A DNA stretch of 64,000 nt, from the NCBI RefSeq assembly GCF_015191005.1, contig NZ_CP040442.1, positions 558,001-622,000 of the forward strand, read 5' to 3'. Numbering within the stretch: position 1 is the first letter of the stretch; each line of letters begins with the position of its first letter. Source of the stretch: Kaistella flava (ex Peng et al. 2021) (lineage in GTDB: Bacteria; Bacteroidota; Bacteroidia; Flavobacteriales; Weeksellaceae). This document shows, one piece after another, positions 8,505 to 17,468 of the stretch. Below the pieces are notes generated by a model. It was not told the origin of the DNA. It was given only the letters and a program-made list of their open reading frames with translations, and did not search any database. The translations under genes and the position numbers were made by a program.

Positions 8505-9698
8505 TTAGAAAATTAAAAGGTTGATATCATGGTAAGTAAGATCGAAACGGTCGCAAATTATTTTTTTGGTATGACGACCTTTATACATATAAAGCGATTG
8601 CTTCATTTCATTTTTGTGGACCAGCATGTTTTCAAAACCACCTTCTTCATCATAATTTAAAAGATAAGAAAGGAAAAAGTTAGAAATTGCTTTCGTAGTC
8701 GTACGCGGCATTTTCGACGTTAAGTTCGGTAAACCACAATGAATTACGCCGTGTTTAATGATATACGGATTTTCCATATCGGTTAATTCCGACGTCTCAA
8801 TCATTTTTCTGTTGTCAATAGTCACGTCAATAATGACGCTGCCTTTTTTCATACCGGCCACCATTTCTTCAGTGATAATTGGGCTACTGCTTAATTTCGC
8901 AAGGGCACCAATAACGACATCGGCTCTTTTCAAACTCTTTGATAATTCTTTCGGATCGATAATGGAAGTAGGAACGCGCCCATCAACCATCATGTGCAAA
9001 CGGCGAAGTTTTGATAAAGAATTATCGAAAACTTTTACACTCGCTCCAAGACCTAAAGCTGCTTTGGTAGCGAATTCACCAACAATTCCAGCACCCATAA
9101 CAACAACTTCTGTCGGACGAACTCCTGTGATTCCGCCCAGCATTAATCCGTTTGAAAGGGCCAGCAATTCTGCTGCATAAAGAATAGAAATACTTCCTGC
9201 AATTTCGCCAATCAATCTTACTAAAGACAATTGTTTGTATTCATCGGCGATAAATTCAAAAGCAATAGCGTTGATTTTTTTCTCGGCTAATTTTTTAAAA
9301 TATTCTTTGTCGCGCAAATTGATTTGTAAAGCTGAAACCAAATAGGTATTCATTTTTAGCATGTCAATCTCGTCTGTAGTCGGCGGATTAATTTTTAAAA
9401 CTAAATCCTGCTGAAATGCTTCTTCGGGAGTTGGAGTAATTCTCGCTCCCGATTCCGAATATTGTAAATCGGTGAAAAAAGAACCTTCTCCGGCACCTGA
9501 TTCTACAACGATTTGATGTCCATTTGCTACCAAAACCTGCACTGCATCAGGTGTAATACAAGTTCTTCGCTCGTTAAGACAAGTTTCTTTTGGAATGCCG
9601 ATACTAAATTGTTTTCCTTTTCTTACAATTTCTAATTTTTCTTCCTGAGGTAGTAAATCTTGTTCGGAAAATGGGGTGAAAACGTGGGTATGACTCAT
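8505..9698 (-). CDS. ald: Alanine dehydrogenase family (Ald/PNT) protein
   Basis: 397 residues. The N-terminal half has GIPKETCLNERRTCITPDAV and the GAGEGS signature of the alanine dehydrogenase/transhydrogenase-alpha family; the NAD loop is GAGIVG at about 202-207. The annotated reaction is reversible NAD-dependent deamination of L-alanine to pyruvate. Where classic Ald enzymes have the catalytic His (TYLHLA), this protein reads SALQIN with Gln at about 126, closer to transhydrogenase alpha chains. I recall the same feature in flavobacterial homologues, so alanine dehydrogenase activity is likely but not proven. A TATATTTG promoter element lies about 47 bases upstream. Confidence 0.8.
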   Translation of the reverse strand: MSHTHVFTPFSEQDLLPQEEKLEIVRKGKQFSIGIPKETCLNERRTCITPDAVQVLVANGHQIVVESGAGEGSFFTDLQYSESGARITPTPEEAFQQDLVLKINPPTTDEIDMLKMNTYLVSALQINLRDKEYFKKLAEKKINAIAFEFIADEYKQLSLVRLIGEIAGSISILYAAELLALSNGLMLGGITGVRPTEVVVMGAGIVGEFATKAALGLGASVKVFDNSLSKLRRLHMMVDGRVPTSIIDPKELSKSLKRADVVIGALAKLSSSPIITEEMVAGMKKGSVIIDVTIDNRKMIETSELTDMENPYIIKHGVIHCGLPNLTSKMPRTTTKAISNFFLSYLLNYDEEGGFENMLVHKNEMKQSLYMYKGRHTKKIICDRFDLTYHDINLLIF

Positions 9699-9744
9699 TT
9701 TATAAGTTTTGATGAAAGGTGACTAATTCAAAAGAATCAGTGCA

Positions 9745-9752
9745 CAAATATA
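9745..9752 (-). promoter_or_regulatory. -7 element upstream of ald
   Basis: Reads TATATTTG on the minus strand (consensus TAnnTTTG), 47 bases from the ald ATG. It lies in the gap after tsaE, so ald may be transcribed separately from tsaE. Confidence 0.5.
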
Positions 9753-9781
9753 CGATGATTTGACTATTAACGGGGAAAATT

Positions 9782-10189
9782 CTATCGGAAGTTAATGATC
9801 CGATATTCTCCATCATTTTCGATGCTCATTTCGTGATGTGGGAAATGGGCAAGTTCTTCTTCATAAACTTCTGGCCATTCGATGATGCAAAGAAAAGCAT
9901 TGTCTAAATATTCATGAATGCCAATGTCTTCAACTTCATCAGCAGATTTCATACGGTATAAATCAAAATGAAAAACGTTTCCTTTCGGCGTATCATATTC
10001 ATTGACAATTGCGTAAGTAGGAGAGGAGACTTCATCTTGGCTGCCTAAATTCTTTAAAAGAAACTGGCTGAAAGTTGTTTTTCCGGCTCCTAAATTTCCT
10101 TTTAATAAAAGAATGTTGTGTTGAAGTTGAGGCAGAATTTCGTCAATAACCGTTTGCCAGTCTTCTAATTTATTAATTTTGAATTCCAT
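9782..10189 (-). CDS. tsaE: tRNA threonylcarbamoyladenosine ATPase TsaE
   Basis: 135-residue cytoplasmic P-loop ATPase that works with TsaB and TsaD to make the t6A37 modification of ANN-decoding tRNAs. Family features are all visible: Walker A GNLGAGKTT, the SPTYAIVNEY segment, HFDLYR and IEWPE near the C-terminus. Length is typical. It begins only 2 bases after the end of the upstream asparaginase-type gene, so it is probably translated from the same message. Confidence 0.93.
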   Translation of the reverse strand: MEFKINKLEDWQTVIDEILPQLQHNILLLKGNLGAGKTTFSQFLLKNLGSQDEVSSPTYAIVNEYDTPKGNVFHFDLYRMKSADEVEDIGIHEYLDNAFLCIIEWPEVYEEELAHFPHHEMSIENDGEYRIINFR

Positions 10190-10191
10190 GT

Positions 10192-11196
10192 TTATTTATA
10201 AATTTCAATAAAGATTTCGCCTTTATCAGTAATCGCTCCACGGTACATTCCTGCAGTGTTAAACGGCAATGCAATGTTTCCGTCTTTATCTAAAGCAATT
10301 AAACCACCATCGCCACCCATTTTTTCAATCTCATCGATGGTTTCCTGAGTTGCTGTTTTGATGTCTTTATTTTGATATTCCATTTTCGCAGCGATGGTTC
10401 TTGCAGCTGTAGCTCGGATAAAATATTCTCCCCAACCTGTAGCTGAAATTCCAACTTGAGAATTAGCATAAGTTCCGGCCCCAATAATCGGAGCGTCACC
10501 AATTCTGCCATATTTTTTATTGGTCATTCCACCAGTTGAAGTTCCGGCGGTGATGTTTCCGCTTTTATCTAAAGCAACTGCGCCAACAGTCCCGAATTTC
10601 TGATCGATTTCGTAAGATTCTGGCAAAGTATTTTGCGAGAATTTTTTTGTTGGATTCAATGCTTCTTTTTGTTTCAGTTTTTGCAAACCGTCCCAACGGT
10701 CTTTGGTCCAGAAATAAGAAGGATCTACAATTTCTAAATTTTGCTCTTTTGCGAATTGTTCTGCGCCAACTCCTGATAACATCACATGTTCAGATTTCTG
10801 CATTACTGCAATTGCAGTTTTAATCGGATTCTTGATGGTGTGAACTCCGGCAATCGCTCCAGCGGATTTATCCTTGCCATACATAATGGAAGCATCGAGT
10901 TCGTTTTTTCCATCTGCGGTGAAAACGGCTCCTTTTCCGGCATTGAATAAAGGAGAATCTTCCATGATTATAATGGAAGCAGCGACTGCATCAATTGAAG
11001 TGTTTCCTTTCTGAATTTCAGCATATCCAGCTTTCAAGGCTTCTGTCAATTTTGCTTTATAAGCATTTTCTTTTTCGGTGGTCATGTTTGATTTTAAGAT
11101 GGTTCCGGCACCACCGTGAATCACAAGAACGTATTTTTTTTGTGCCGACATCATCAGTGAAAAAGTGACAATGGAAGCGAGTAGGAGTTTTTTCAT
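10192..11196 (-). CDS. Isoaspartyl peptidase / L-asparaginase, Ntn-hydrolase type, exported
   Basis: About 334 residues from ATG 11196; the codon 6 bases upstream is TTG. A signal peptide (MKKLLLASIVTFSLMMSAQ) predicts export. The mature protein starts VLVIHGGAGTI, the hallmark of plant-type asparaginases. The autocleavage site is G-T-V-G-A-V-A-L-D, with the nucleophile Thr that becomes residue 1 of the beta chain (about residue 203 here), followed by TSTGGMTNK. The family cleaves beta-aspartyl dipeptides and asparagine. Export fits a peptide-scavenging role. It overlaps functionally with no neighbour but is tightly spaced to tsaE. Confidence 0.9.
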   Translation of the reverse strand: MKKLLLASIVTFSLMMSAQKKYVLVIHGGAGTILKSNMTTEKENAYKAKLTEALKAGYAEIQKGNTSIDAVAASIIIMEDSPLFNAGKGAVFTADGKNELDASIMYGKDKSAGAIAGVHTIKNPIKTAIAVMQKSEHVMLSGVGAEQFAKEQNLEIVDPSYFWTKDRWDGLQKLKQKEALNPTKKFSQNTLPESYEIDQKFGTVGAVALDKSGNITAGTSTGGMTNKKYGRIGDAPIIGAGTYANSQVGISATGWGEYFIRATAARTIAAKMEYQNKDIKTATQETIDEIEKMGGDGGLIALDKDGNIALPFNTAGMYRGAITDKGEIFIEIYK

Positions 11197-11355
11197 AATC
11201 AATGGAAATGTTTGCCAAATTTATTGAATTTTTTTGAAGTCTTTTAATTTAAAGTTGGATGTCAGAATTCGAAAGTTGAAATTTCACAATCTAATGTCTT
11301 ATATCTTTGATCTCAAAGTCTCTCATCTTATATAAAGTCTTTAATCTATTATCTT

Positions 11356-11490
11356 CCCCGCGTAAGGGATCGCAATGGAAAGCCCGGAAGGAGGCGCGAG
11401 CAAAGCGAGCGCCGACTGAGGACTTGTAATGTAGAGCCCGACCCGAGTTGGGTGGCTGAGCAAAGGAAACGAGGGATACGCCCAAAAAAT
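11356..11490 (-). repeat. Interspersed repeat R2 (GGGCGTATCCC type, shares a core with R1)
   Basis: On the minus strand it runs from TTTTTTGGGCGTATCCCTCG to GCGATCCCTTACGCGG. Its core (11368-11429) matches R1 at 4210-4271 in reverse orientation. The outer ends differ from R1, so it is a related but distinct arrangement. It fills most of the gap between the asparaginase gene and dnaG. Confidence 0.75.
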
Positions 11491-11526
11491 TGATGAAAAC
11501 AAAAACTTATTCCTTATTTTTACCGA

Positions 11527-13503
11527 ATGATTTCTAAGCAAACAATTGACAAGATATTTTCTGCCGTTCGGGTAGAGGAAATCATCGGCGAATATGTACA
11601 ACTTAAAAGGGCAGGCTCTAATTTTAAAGGTCTGAGTCCTTTCCACGACGAGAAATCGCCAAGTTTTGTGGTGTCGCCAAGTAAGCAGATTTGGAAAGAT
11701 TTCTCTTCCGGAAAAGGTGGAACTGCGATTTCTTTTTTGATGGAAATTGAAAACTTTACTTATCCTGAAGCACTTAAACATGCTGCAAAAAAGTATGGAA
11801 TTGAAATCGAGGAAGATCTACGCGAACTGACGGAAGCGCAGAAGCAGGCTCAAACGGATAAAGAATTACTCTATAAAATTCATGAGATTGCGAACGATTT
11901 TTTCCAGGAACAAATGTTTGGGACGGAAGAAGGAACGACCATCGCTTATTCTTATTTTAAAGAGCGTGAACTTCGTGACGATATTATTAAAAAATTCCAA
12001 TTGGGATATTCGCCGGAACAGCGAAATGCTTTTACAGAATTTGCTTTAAATAAAGGGTATTCCAAAGAAATATTGGAGAAATCGGGACTTTCTATTTTCC
12101 CTGAAAATGCACCGAACGGAATCGACCGTTTTCGGGAACGTGTTTTATTTCCGATTCATAGTTTTTCTGGTCGAGTTCTAGGTTTTGGTGCCAGAATTCT
12201 TAGAAATAATATAAAAACTGCGAAATATCTGAATTCTCCGGAAACGGAAATTTATCATAAATCCAGCGTTCTTTATGGTTTAAGCCAAGGAAAACAAGCG
12301 ATTTCTAAAGTAAACCTTTGTCTTTTGGTTGAAGGTTATATGGACGTCATCGCTCTGCACCAAAGCGGAATTGAGAACGTCGTGGCAAGTTCAGGAACGG
12401 CTTTGACGGTTGATCAAATCAAACTGATCAAGCGTTTAACAGAAAACGTAACCATCTTATTTGATGGTGATCCAGCCGGAATTAAAGCGAGTTTCAGAAG
12501 TATTGATTTATTGCTTGCCGAGGAAATGAATATTCGGATTCTACTTTTCCCTGATGGTGATGATCCTGATTCCTTTTCCCGAAAACATCCACAGCAATAT
12601 GTAGAAGATTTTATTAAAAATCAGGCAAAAGATTTCATCGATTTCAAAGCCGAAATTTTATTGAAAGAAGCGGGTGATGATCCGATTAAAAAAGCGGAAT
12701 CCATTCGTGACATTGTAAAGTCGGTGGCATTTGTTAAAAATGCTTTGAAGCAGGAAGTTTACTTAAAGGAAGTTGCCACAAAATTTGGAATTTCGGAGCA
12801 ATCGCTTTTTAATGAACTGAATGTTCAGAAGCAAATTCAAGGTCAGAACTTTTCGCCTCGACATAGACCGGAGCCACAAGAAAGGCCGAAAATGGAAATT
12901 GTTCCGCCAACGACAATCGCTGTAAATCCTTTGCTGGAATTAGAAGAAAAGTTGGTGAAACATATGCTTAACTTTGGTGATCGCGTTTTGGAAAAGTCAG
13001 ATGCCGATAATCAGCCGTTTAAAATTACAGTGATTGAAGAAATAATCAGTCATTTTAATGAAGATAATTATGAGGCTCAATCGCCAATTAATCAGAAAAT
13101 AATTGAAGAATTAAAAAACGGATTGGTTAATAATGAAATTATTCAAAGTAATTTTTTCTTAACTTTAATGGATGAAACTATTGTTTCCAAAGTTTCAAAT
13201 GCAATTCTTGAAGATGATGACTTGAGTAACTGGGAAAAAAGTAATATTTTTCCACCTAAACCTGGTGAAAAATTAGAAGCGGAAATTGAAGATGATATTC
13301 TGATTCATAAAAGTCATTTTATTGAAAAGATGATTTATGATATTGTTAAAAAATTTGATTCATTAAGGGATGACAATCCAGAAGAATATTATGAGTCGGT
13401 GAAAAGGATTATGGTTTTAAAGAGCCTTTTGAACGAAATTAATTTGAAATTAAGCCGACAACTGACAAAAGGTCATAGTTTTTTTAAGGAACAAAAATTG
13501 TAA
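11527..13503 (+). CDS. dnaG: DNA primase
   Basis: Makes RNA primers at the replication fork; 658 residues. The N-terminal region aligns with the CHC2 zinc-ribbon domain (GLSPFHDEKSPSFVVSPSKQ), but the ligands are gone: Ser37 replaces the first Cys, His40 remains, and Asp58 and Ser61 stand where two Cys are expected (KDFSSGKGG). The TOPRIM domain is intact (LLVEGYMDV near residue 270, then LFDGDPAG). The C-terminal helicase-binding region is present from about residue 470. I recall the same zinc-ligand loss in other Flavobacteriales. It is followed 24 bases later by clpP. Confidence 0.93.
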   Translation: MISKQTIDKIFSAVRVEEIIGEYVQLKRAGSNFKGLSPFHDEKSPSFVVSPSKQIWKDFSSGKGGTAISFLMEIENFTYPEALKHAAKKYGIEIEEDLRELTEAQKQAQTDKELLYKIHEIANDFFQEQMFGTEEGTTIAYSYFKERELRDDIIKKFQLGYSPEQRNAFTEFALNKGYSKEILEKSGLSIFPENAPNGIDRFRERVLFPIHSFSGRVLGFGARILRNNIKTAKYLNSPETEIYHKSSVLYGLSQGKQAISKVNLCLLVEGYMDVIALHQSGIENVVASSGTALTVDQIKLIKRLTENVTILFDGDPAGIKASFRSIDLLLAEEMNIRILLFPDGDDPDSFSRKHPQQYVEDFIKNQAKDFIDFKAEILLKEAGDDPIKKAESIRDIVKSVAFVKNALKQEVYLKEVATKFGISEQSLFNELNVQKQIQGQNFSPRHRPEPQERPKMEIVPPTTIAVNPLLELEEKLVKHMLNFGDRVLEKSDADNQPFKITVIEEIISHFNEDNYEAQSPINQKIIEELKNGLVNNEIIQSNFFLTLMDETIVSKVSNAILEDDDLSNWEKSNIFPPKPGEKLEAEIEDDILIHKSHFIEKMIYDIVKKFDSLRDDNPEEYYESVKRIMVLKSLLNEINLKLSRQLTKGHSFFKEQKL

Positions 13504-13527
13504 ACTAAATATAGTAAAAAATATAAA

Positions 13528-14214
13528 ATGGATATTAAAAAAGATTTCAGAGACTTCTCTGTAAAACATTTAGGAAATAGCGGATTGGTAACAGATCAGT
13601 ACATGGGAATGTATGGCCCGACCAATTTGACACCGTATATTATGGAAGAAAGACGATTGAACGTTGCTCAGATGGACGTTTTTTCCCGTCTAATGATGGA
13701 TCGTATCATTTTCCTGGGAACAGGGATTGACGATCAGGTTGCGAATATCGTAACGGCACAGTTGCTTTTCTTAGAAAGTTCTGATGCTTCAAAAGATATT
13801 CAGATTTACATCAACTCTCCTGGTGGAAGTGTTTATGCAGGCTTAGGAATTTATGACACGATGCAAATCATCAAACCAGATGTTGCGACAATTTGTACAG
13901 GAATGGCTGCCTCGATGGGTGCGGTTCTTTTGGTTGCAGGTGAAAAAGGAAAACGTTCAGCCTTGAAACATTCAAGAGTTATGATTCACCAACCAAGCGG
14001 TGGTTCGCAAGGTGTTGCTTCTGATATGGAAATCAACTTGAGAGAAATGTTGAAATTGAAAAAAGAATTATACGATATTATTTCTGAACATTCAGGACAA
14101 ACGTACGAATGGGTTGAGAAAGCCTCTGACAGAGATTACTGGATGACTTCTGGTGAAGCGAAAGATTTCGGAATGGTGGATGAAGTTCTTCAAAGAAAAG
14201 TAGAGAAAAAATAA
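13528..14214 (+). CDS. clpP: ATP-dependent Clp protease proteolytic subunit
   Basis: Serine protease subunit that forms the tetradecameric barrel used by ClpX or ClpA-type unfoldases. The 228 residues include the catalytic Ser129 (GMAASMGAVLL) and His154 (VMIHQPSGG) and the oligomerisation motif INSPGGSVYAG. The N-terminal extension before the first strand is slightly longer than in E. coli. It follows dnaG by 24 bases and probably shares its transcript. A strong bidirectional terminator follows. Confidence 0.95.
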   Translation: MDIKKDFRDFSVKHLGNSGLVTDQYMGMYGPTNLTPYIMEERRLNVAQMDVFSRLMMDRIIFLGTGIDDQVANIVTAQLLFLESSDASKDIQIYINSPGGSVYAGLGIYDTMQIIKPDVATICTGMAASMGAVLLVAGEKGKRSALKHSRVMIHQPSGGSQGVASDMEINLREMLKLKKELYDIISEHSGQTYEWVEKASDRDYWMTSGEAKDFGMVDEVLQRKVEKK

Positions 14215-14235
14215 TTTTCTTTTAAAGATAAAAAT

Positions 14236-14267
14236 AAAAATGCGTCTCAGTTTTGAGACGCATTTTT
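14236..14267. terminator. Bidirectional intrinsic terminator between clpP and tpiA
   Basis: Perfect 14-bp stem AAAAATGCGTCTCA / TGAGACGCATTTTT with a 4-base loop, so a T-run follows the hairpin on both strands. It lies between the convergent clpP and tpiA genes. Confidence 0.9.
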
Positions 14268-14287
14268 GATGATTGAAATCGAACGTC

Positions 14288-15049
14288 TTAAGAATTAAAA
14301 CCTTCGATAATTTTAGCAAAATCTTCTACTTTCAAAGCCGCACCGCCGATTAAACCACCGTCGATATCTGGTTGAGAGAATATTTCTTTCGCATTATCCG
14401 GTTTTACAGAACCACCGTATAAAATTGAAATTTCGTCAGCAACTTCTTTTCCATATTTTTCAGCGATTAAACTTCTGATGTGTGCATGAATTTCCTGCGC
14501 TTGTTCAGGAGAAGCAGTTTCACCCGTTCCGATTGCCCAAACTGGTTCGTAAGCAATAACGACTTTTTTAATTTCTTCAGCAGTTAAATTGAAAAGAGCA
14601 ACTTCAGTTTGGTTTTTTACCACTTCTAAATGCTTTCCAGATTTTCTTTGCTCCAAAGTTTCACCGTTACAATAAATTGGTGTTAATCCTTTATCTAAAG
14701 CTAATTTTACTTTTACTCTACAGTGAGAATCAGTTTCACCATGATATTGTCTTCTTTCAGAGTGACCGATAATTGCACCAGTAGCATGAATAGATTCCAG
14801 CATATCTGCGGAAATTTCTCCAGTGTAAGCGCCATTTTCGTGCTCGCTCATGTCTTGTGCGAAAACTCCGATTTCATTGTGTGCAAAAACATCTTTCGCC
14901 ATCATTAAATACATTGACGGTGGCGCAATCCAAACTTCACAGTTCGTTTCGTGATTTTTTTTGTAGTCCAATAATTGAAACATTAACTTTTGTGCTTCAA
15001 TTACATTTTTATTCATTTTCCAGTTTCCTGCAACGATATTTTTTCTCAT
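14288..15049 (-). CDS. tpiA: Triosephosphate isomerase
   Basis: Interconverts dihydroxyacetone phosphate and glyceraldehyde 3-phosphate. From ATG 15049 the protein has 253 residues and opens MRKNIVAGNWKMN with the catalytic Lys; an in-frame ATG 30 bases upstream would overlap the preceding gene and add unconserved residues. The catalytic His is in GHSERR, the catalytic Glu in AYEPVWAIGTG, and the phosphate-binding YGGSVKPDN is present. It follows the TerB-like gene closely, so the minus-strand genes from 17091 down to here may form one operon. Confidence 0.95.
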   Translation of the reverse strand: MRKNIVAGNWKMNKNVIEAQKLMFQLLDYKKNHETNCEVWIAPPSMYLMMAKDVFAHNEIGVFAQDMSEHENGAYTGEISADMLESIHATGAIIGHSERRQYHGETDSHCRVKVKLALDKGLTPIYCNGETLEQRKSGKHLEVVKNQTEVALFNLTAEEIKKVVIAYEPVWAIGTGETASPEQAQEIHAHIRSLIAEKYGKEVADEISILYGGSVKPDNAKEIFSQPDIDGGLIGGAALKVEDFAKIIEGFNS

Positions 15050-15063
15050 GGTCAAATATTTAT

Positions 15064-15420
15064 TTAGTTGAGTTTCCAAATGTCTTTAAGCATCTGATAG
15101 TAGTCGTGCTCCGTCTCAGAAACTTCCTCATCTGCTTTGATAAGTGTTTTTGCAAATTGTCTGAAAGACATTCTTTCTTTCTCAGTTGAATCATCCAGAA
15201 AACACTGTGCGTGAAATTCAAAATGCGATTTCCATTCTTCAGGTTTTAAAAGAGCAATAACTTCTAATTCGTCATCTAAGTCCATTTTAAATGGAAATTC
15301 ATCGGCGAGATATTGCTGGATCATCATTCCTTCTTCTGGAGCAAACTCTCCATCAACAGCCGAAAGAATCATCAACAAGTGATAACCTGCAATCGATTTA
15401 TTTGATTTTTTTTGGTGCAT
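15064..15420 (-). CDS. TerB-like helical protein
   Basis: 118-residue, acidic, all-helical protein. The order HLLMILSAVDGEFAPEEGMMIQQYL, with an acidic metal-binding-like loop (VDGEFAPEE), resembles the TerB tellurite-resistance domain, a cytoplasmic helical fold often tied to membrane stress systems. The resemblance is by eye. It lies 14 bases from tpiA and 6 bases after the DoxX-type gene, which fits an operon. The specific role is unknown. Confidence 0.65.
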   Translation of the reverse strand: MHQKKSNKSIAGYHLLMILSAVDGEFAPEEGMMIQQYLADEFPFKMDLDDELEVIALLKPEEWKSHFEFHAQCFLDDSTEKERMSFRQFAKTLIKADEEVSETEHDYYQMLKDIWKLN

Positions 15421-15426
15421 TATCTT

Positions 15427-16521
15427 TTATTTTTTTTGTTTAATATAATCTTTTGCAGAACGTTTATCTACAATTTTTCCTTTTTCTAAAGTAAGGACGA
15501 ACGGATTACTTCTGGCAATTGTTTTAATCGCTGTACCGTCCATCATTGCATTATTAATGGTTTTAAAAGTATTCGGATTGGTAGAAATTCCCAAAACTAA
15601 AGCGTCTTTTTGTTGACTCAATTTCGCTTCCGCCTGTTCTAAAATATTGATATTTACCTTTTTCGGATCGTAAGAAAAAATTAGAATTGCTTTTGGTGCT
15701 TTCAAGATTTCATCTGTTAAATCAACACCGTCTGGAGTTTCTGGTTTAAACTTCGCAATCTCTGAATCATAACCTTGTTTGACTAATTTAGAAGTCGTTT
15801 TTCCTTCCTCAATAATCCAAGGCGAACCTTCTTCCCAGTATTTTTTATCATTCACATAATCGTCCTGATTGACTTCTAAAACTTCGCCTGTTTTTTCATT
15901 TTTAAGAGAATAATAGGTTTTAAATTCAGAAGGATCTTTGGCGATTTTTTCTTTCTCGATATTTAAATCTGTACCGATTTTATAATCTCTAAAATCAATA
16001 ACTGGTTCGTGAGTAATTCCCCAATTAATAACGAAAACCATTGTCATAAAAGCAAATGCAGAAAGGTATTTCTTGAAATTACTTTTTTCTTCAACATCAT
16101 TAAAATTATGTCGGTAAAGAAAATAAACGATAATTAATCCTACCAAAAGAACAACATCTTTCCAGAAACTTTGCCAAGGTTCCATTTTCATGGCGTCACC
16201 AAAGCATCCGCAATCTGTTACGACATTGAAATAGGCGGAATAAAAAGTCAGGAACGCAAAGAATACGCACAGCGCAATTAACATCGAAAGGGTGAATTTT
16301 AATTTGCTTTTTATTAATAATAAAAATCCAAATATCAATTCAAAAGCAACGACAATCACAGCTAAGACGAGTGCCTGTTTTTCTAAAAAAGGAATATTAA
16401 AAACGGATGGTGAAAAATACTCCTCCAATTTAAATGAAAATCCTACTGCATCTACGGCTTTCACAAAACCTGACGCAATAAAAATTAAAGCAATTACAAT
16501 TCTCAGTATATTTTTCAACAT
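15427..16521 (-). CDS. DoxX/MauE-like membrane protein (BT_3928-type)
   Basis: 364 residues. The N-terminal part (about 1-150) has four or five hydrophobic helices with the DoxX/MauE pattern (RIVIALIFIASGFVKAVDAVGFSFKLEEYF), and Cys residues DCGCFGD after the third helix, as in MauE-type proteins linked to disulfide chemistry. The C-terminal part (from about 185) is extracytoplasmic and ends in a thioredoxin-like-looking region without a CxxC. I recall Bacteroidota homologues under the BT_3928 name. It is probably part of a periplasmic redox or assembly function. Between the DUF1599 and TerB-like genes. Confidence 0.65.
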   Translation of the reverse strand: MLKNILRIVIALIFIASGFVKAVDAVGFSFKLEEYFSPSVFNIPFLEKQALVLAVIVVAFELIFGFLLLIKSKLKFTLSMLIALCVFFAFLTFYSAYFNVVTDCGCFGDAMKMEPWQSFWKDVVLLVGLIIVYFLYRHNFNDVEEKSNFKKYLSAFAFMTMVFVINWGITHEPVIDFRDYKIGTDLNIEKEKIAKDPSEFKTYYSLKNEKTGEVLEVNQDDYVNDKKYWEEGSPWIIEEGKTTSKLVKQGYDSEIAKFKPETPDGVDLTDEILKAPKAILIFSYDPKKVNINILEQAEAKLSQQKDALVLGISTNPNTFKTINNAMMDGTAIKTIARSNPFVLTLEKGKIVDKRSAKDYIKQKK

Positions 16522-16530
16522 ATTAATTAA

Positions 16531-17091
16531 TTATAGTGGGTTAATAATCTCTTTTTCCTCAGAAAACTTAATCAGACAGAATACGGCGTAATTCAGCATA
16601 TCAAAATAATTTGCATCAATTCCTTCTGAAACCAGAGTTGCTCCAGCGTTGTCTTCTATTTGTTTGGTTCTCAGTACTTTCTGGTAAATCAAATCGGTGA
16701 TTGAAGAAATACGCATTTCGCGCCAGGCTTCTCCATAATCGTGATTTTTTCTGAGCATTAACTCTTTTGCTTCGTGAGCAAACTGGTCGTACATCTCCAG
16801 AATTTCATTTCTATCCTGTTTGAAATCATCTGCAAAACCTTTCTCTAACTGGATTAGACCGATAATAGAGTAGTTCACGATCGCGATAAAATTTTCTTCT
16901 TCAGACTCGCCAACTTTCGAAACTCCCGTAGTTTGAAAATTTCTTAAACTTTTAACTTTAATGAAAATTTGATCCGTTAATGATGAAGTTCGTAAGACCC
17001 GAAAAGAGGCGCCGTAATCCGATAGTTTATTACTGAATAATTCCCGGCAGACTGCGATAACGTCGTCGAACTGTTTTGATGTTTTTTGCAT
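16531..17091 (-). CDS. DUF1599-type protein with two internal repeats
   Basis: From ATG 17091 the product is 186 residues, starting MQKTSKQFDDVIAVCREL; a longer frame reaches 17175 but adds an unconserved stretch. Two similar halves are visible: KLSDYGASFRVLRTSSLTDQIFIKV and KNHDYGEAWREMRISSITDLIYQKV, each followed by NYSIIGLIQ or NYAVFCLIK. This duplication is typical of the DUF1599 family. The helical pattern recalls MazG/NTP-pyrophosphohydrolase-like folds, but I see no proof of activity. It is the first gene of the minus-strand run that ends at tpiA. Confidence 0.75.
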   Translation of the reverse strand: MQKTSKQFDDVIAVCRELFSNKLSDYGASFRVLRTSSLTDQIFIKVKSLRNFQTTGVSKVGESEEENFIAIVNYSIIGLIQLEKGFADDFKQDRNEILEMYDQFAHEAKELMLRKNHDYGEAWREMRISSITDLIYQKVLRTKQIEDNAGATLVSEGIDANYFDMLNYAVFCLIKFSEEKEIINPL

Positions 17092-17203
17092 AAGATTTCT
17101 AAACTTTTCAAAGATAAGAATTTCGTTTGAGAGTTGTCGGCTGATACTTGGCAGAAATCGTTTTAATAAAGACAAAAATTATAAAAAATTAAATCAGGAA
17201 TGT

Positions 17204-17354
17204 AAAACTACAAAAGTCACAAAAGTTAGAATGAAATAAGTTTACCCTATTGAAAATAAGAAGATTAGAAAATTAAGAACTCTCAGACTTTTATCAAATT
17301 TGTGAAATTTTATTTTCGTTTTTTTTGAATTAATCTTTTGTGACTTTATGGTTG
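17204..17354. repeat. MITE-like inverted-repeat element, copy A
   Basis: About 151 bp bounded by inverted arms: AACTACAAAAGTCACAAAAG at the left and CTTTTGTGACTTTATGGTT at the right. The AT-rich centre has no reading frame. It lies between the divergent DUF1599 and folP genes, and its right arm is 43 bases before the folP -33 box. Confidence 0.65.
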
Positions 17355-17396
17355 AAAACATAAGTTATTGATTTGTAGTTGACTGTGTTTTGCTTT

Positions 17397-17428
17397 TTTG
17401 CTAATAATAAAAACAAACAGTATTTTTG
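17397..17428 (+). promoter_or_regulatory. folP promoter, Bacteroidota consensus
   Basis: TTTG at 17397-17400, 20 bases, then TATTTTTG at 17421-17428: a close match to the TTTG-N19-TAnnTTTG class. Transcription would start at about 17433-17436, so an upstream in-frame ATG at 17433 sits on the start point and the ATG at 17469 is the better translation start. Confidence 0.7.
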
Positions 17429-17468
17429 TCAAATGCTTTCTAACCTTCAATCTTACAATTTTTCTTCT

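Noticed and set aside
11291..11781. Two minus-strand frames over the R2 repeat and the start of dnaG
   Set aside because: They translate the repeat itself (ARFARASFR...) or run antisense to dnaG. Not genes.
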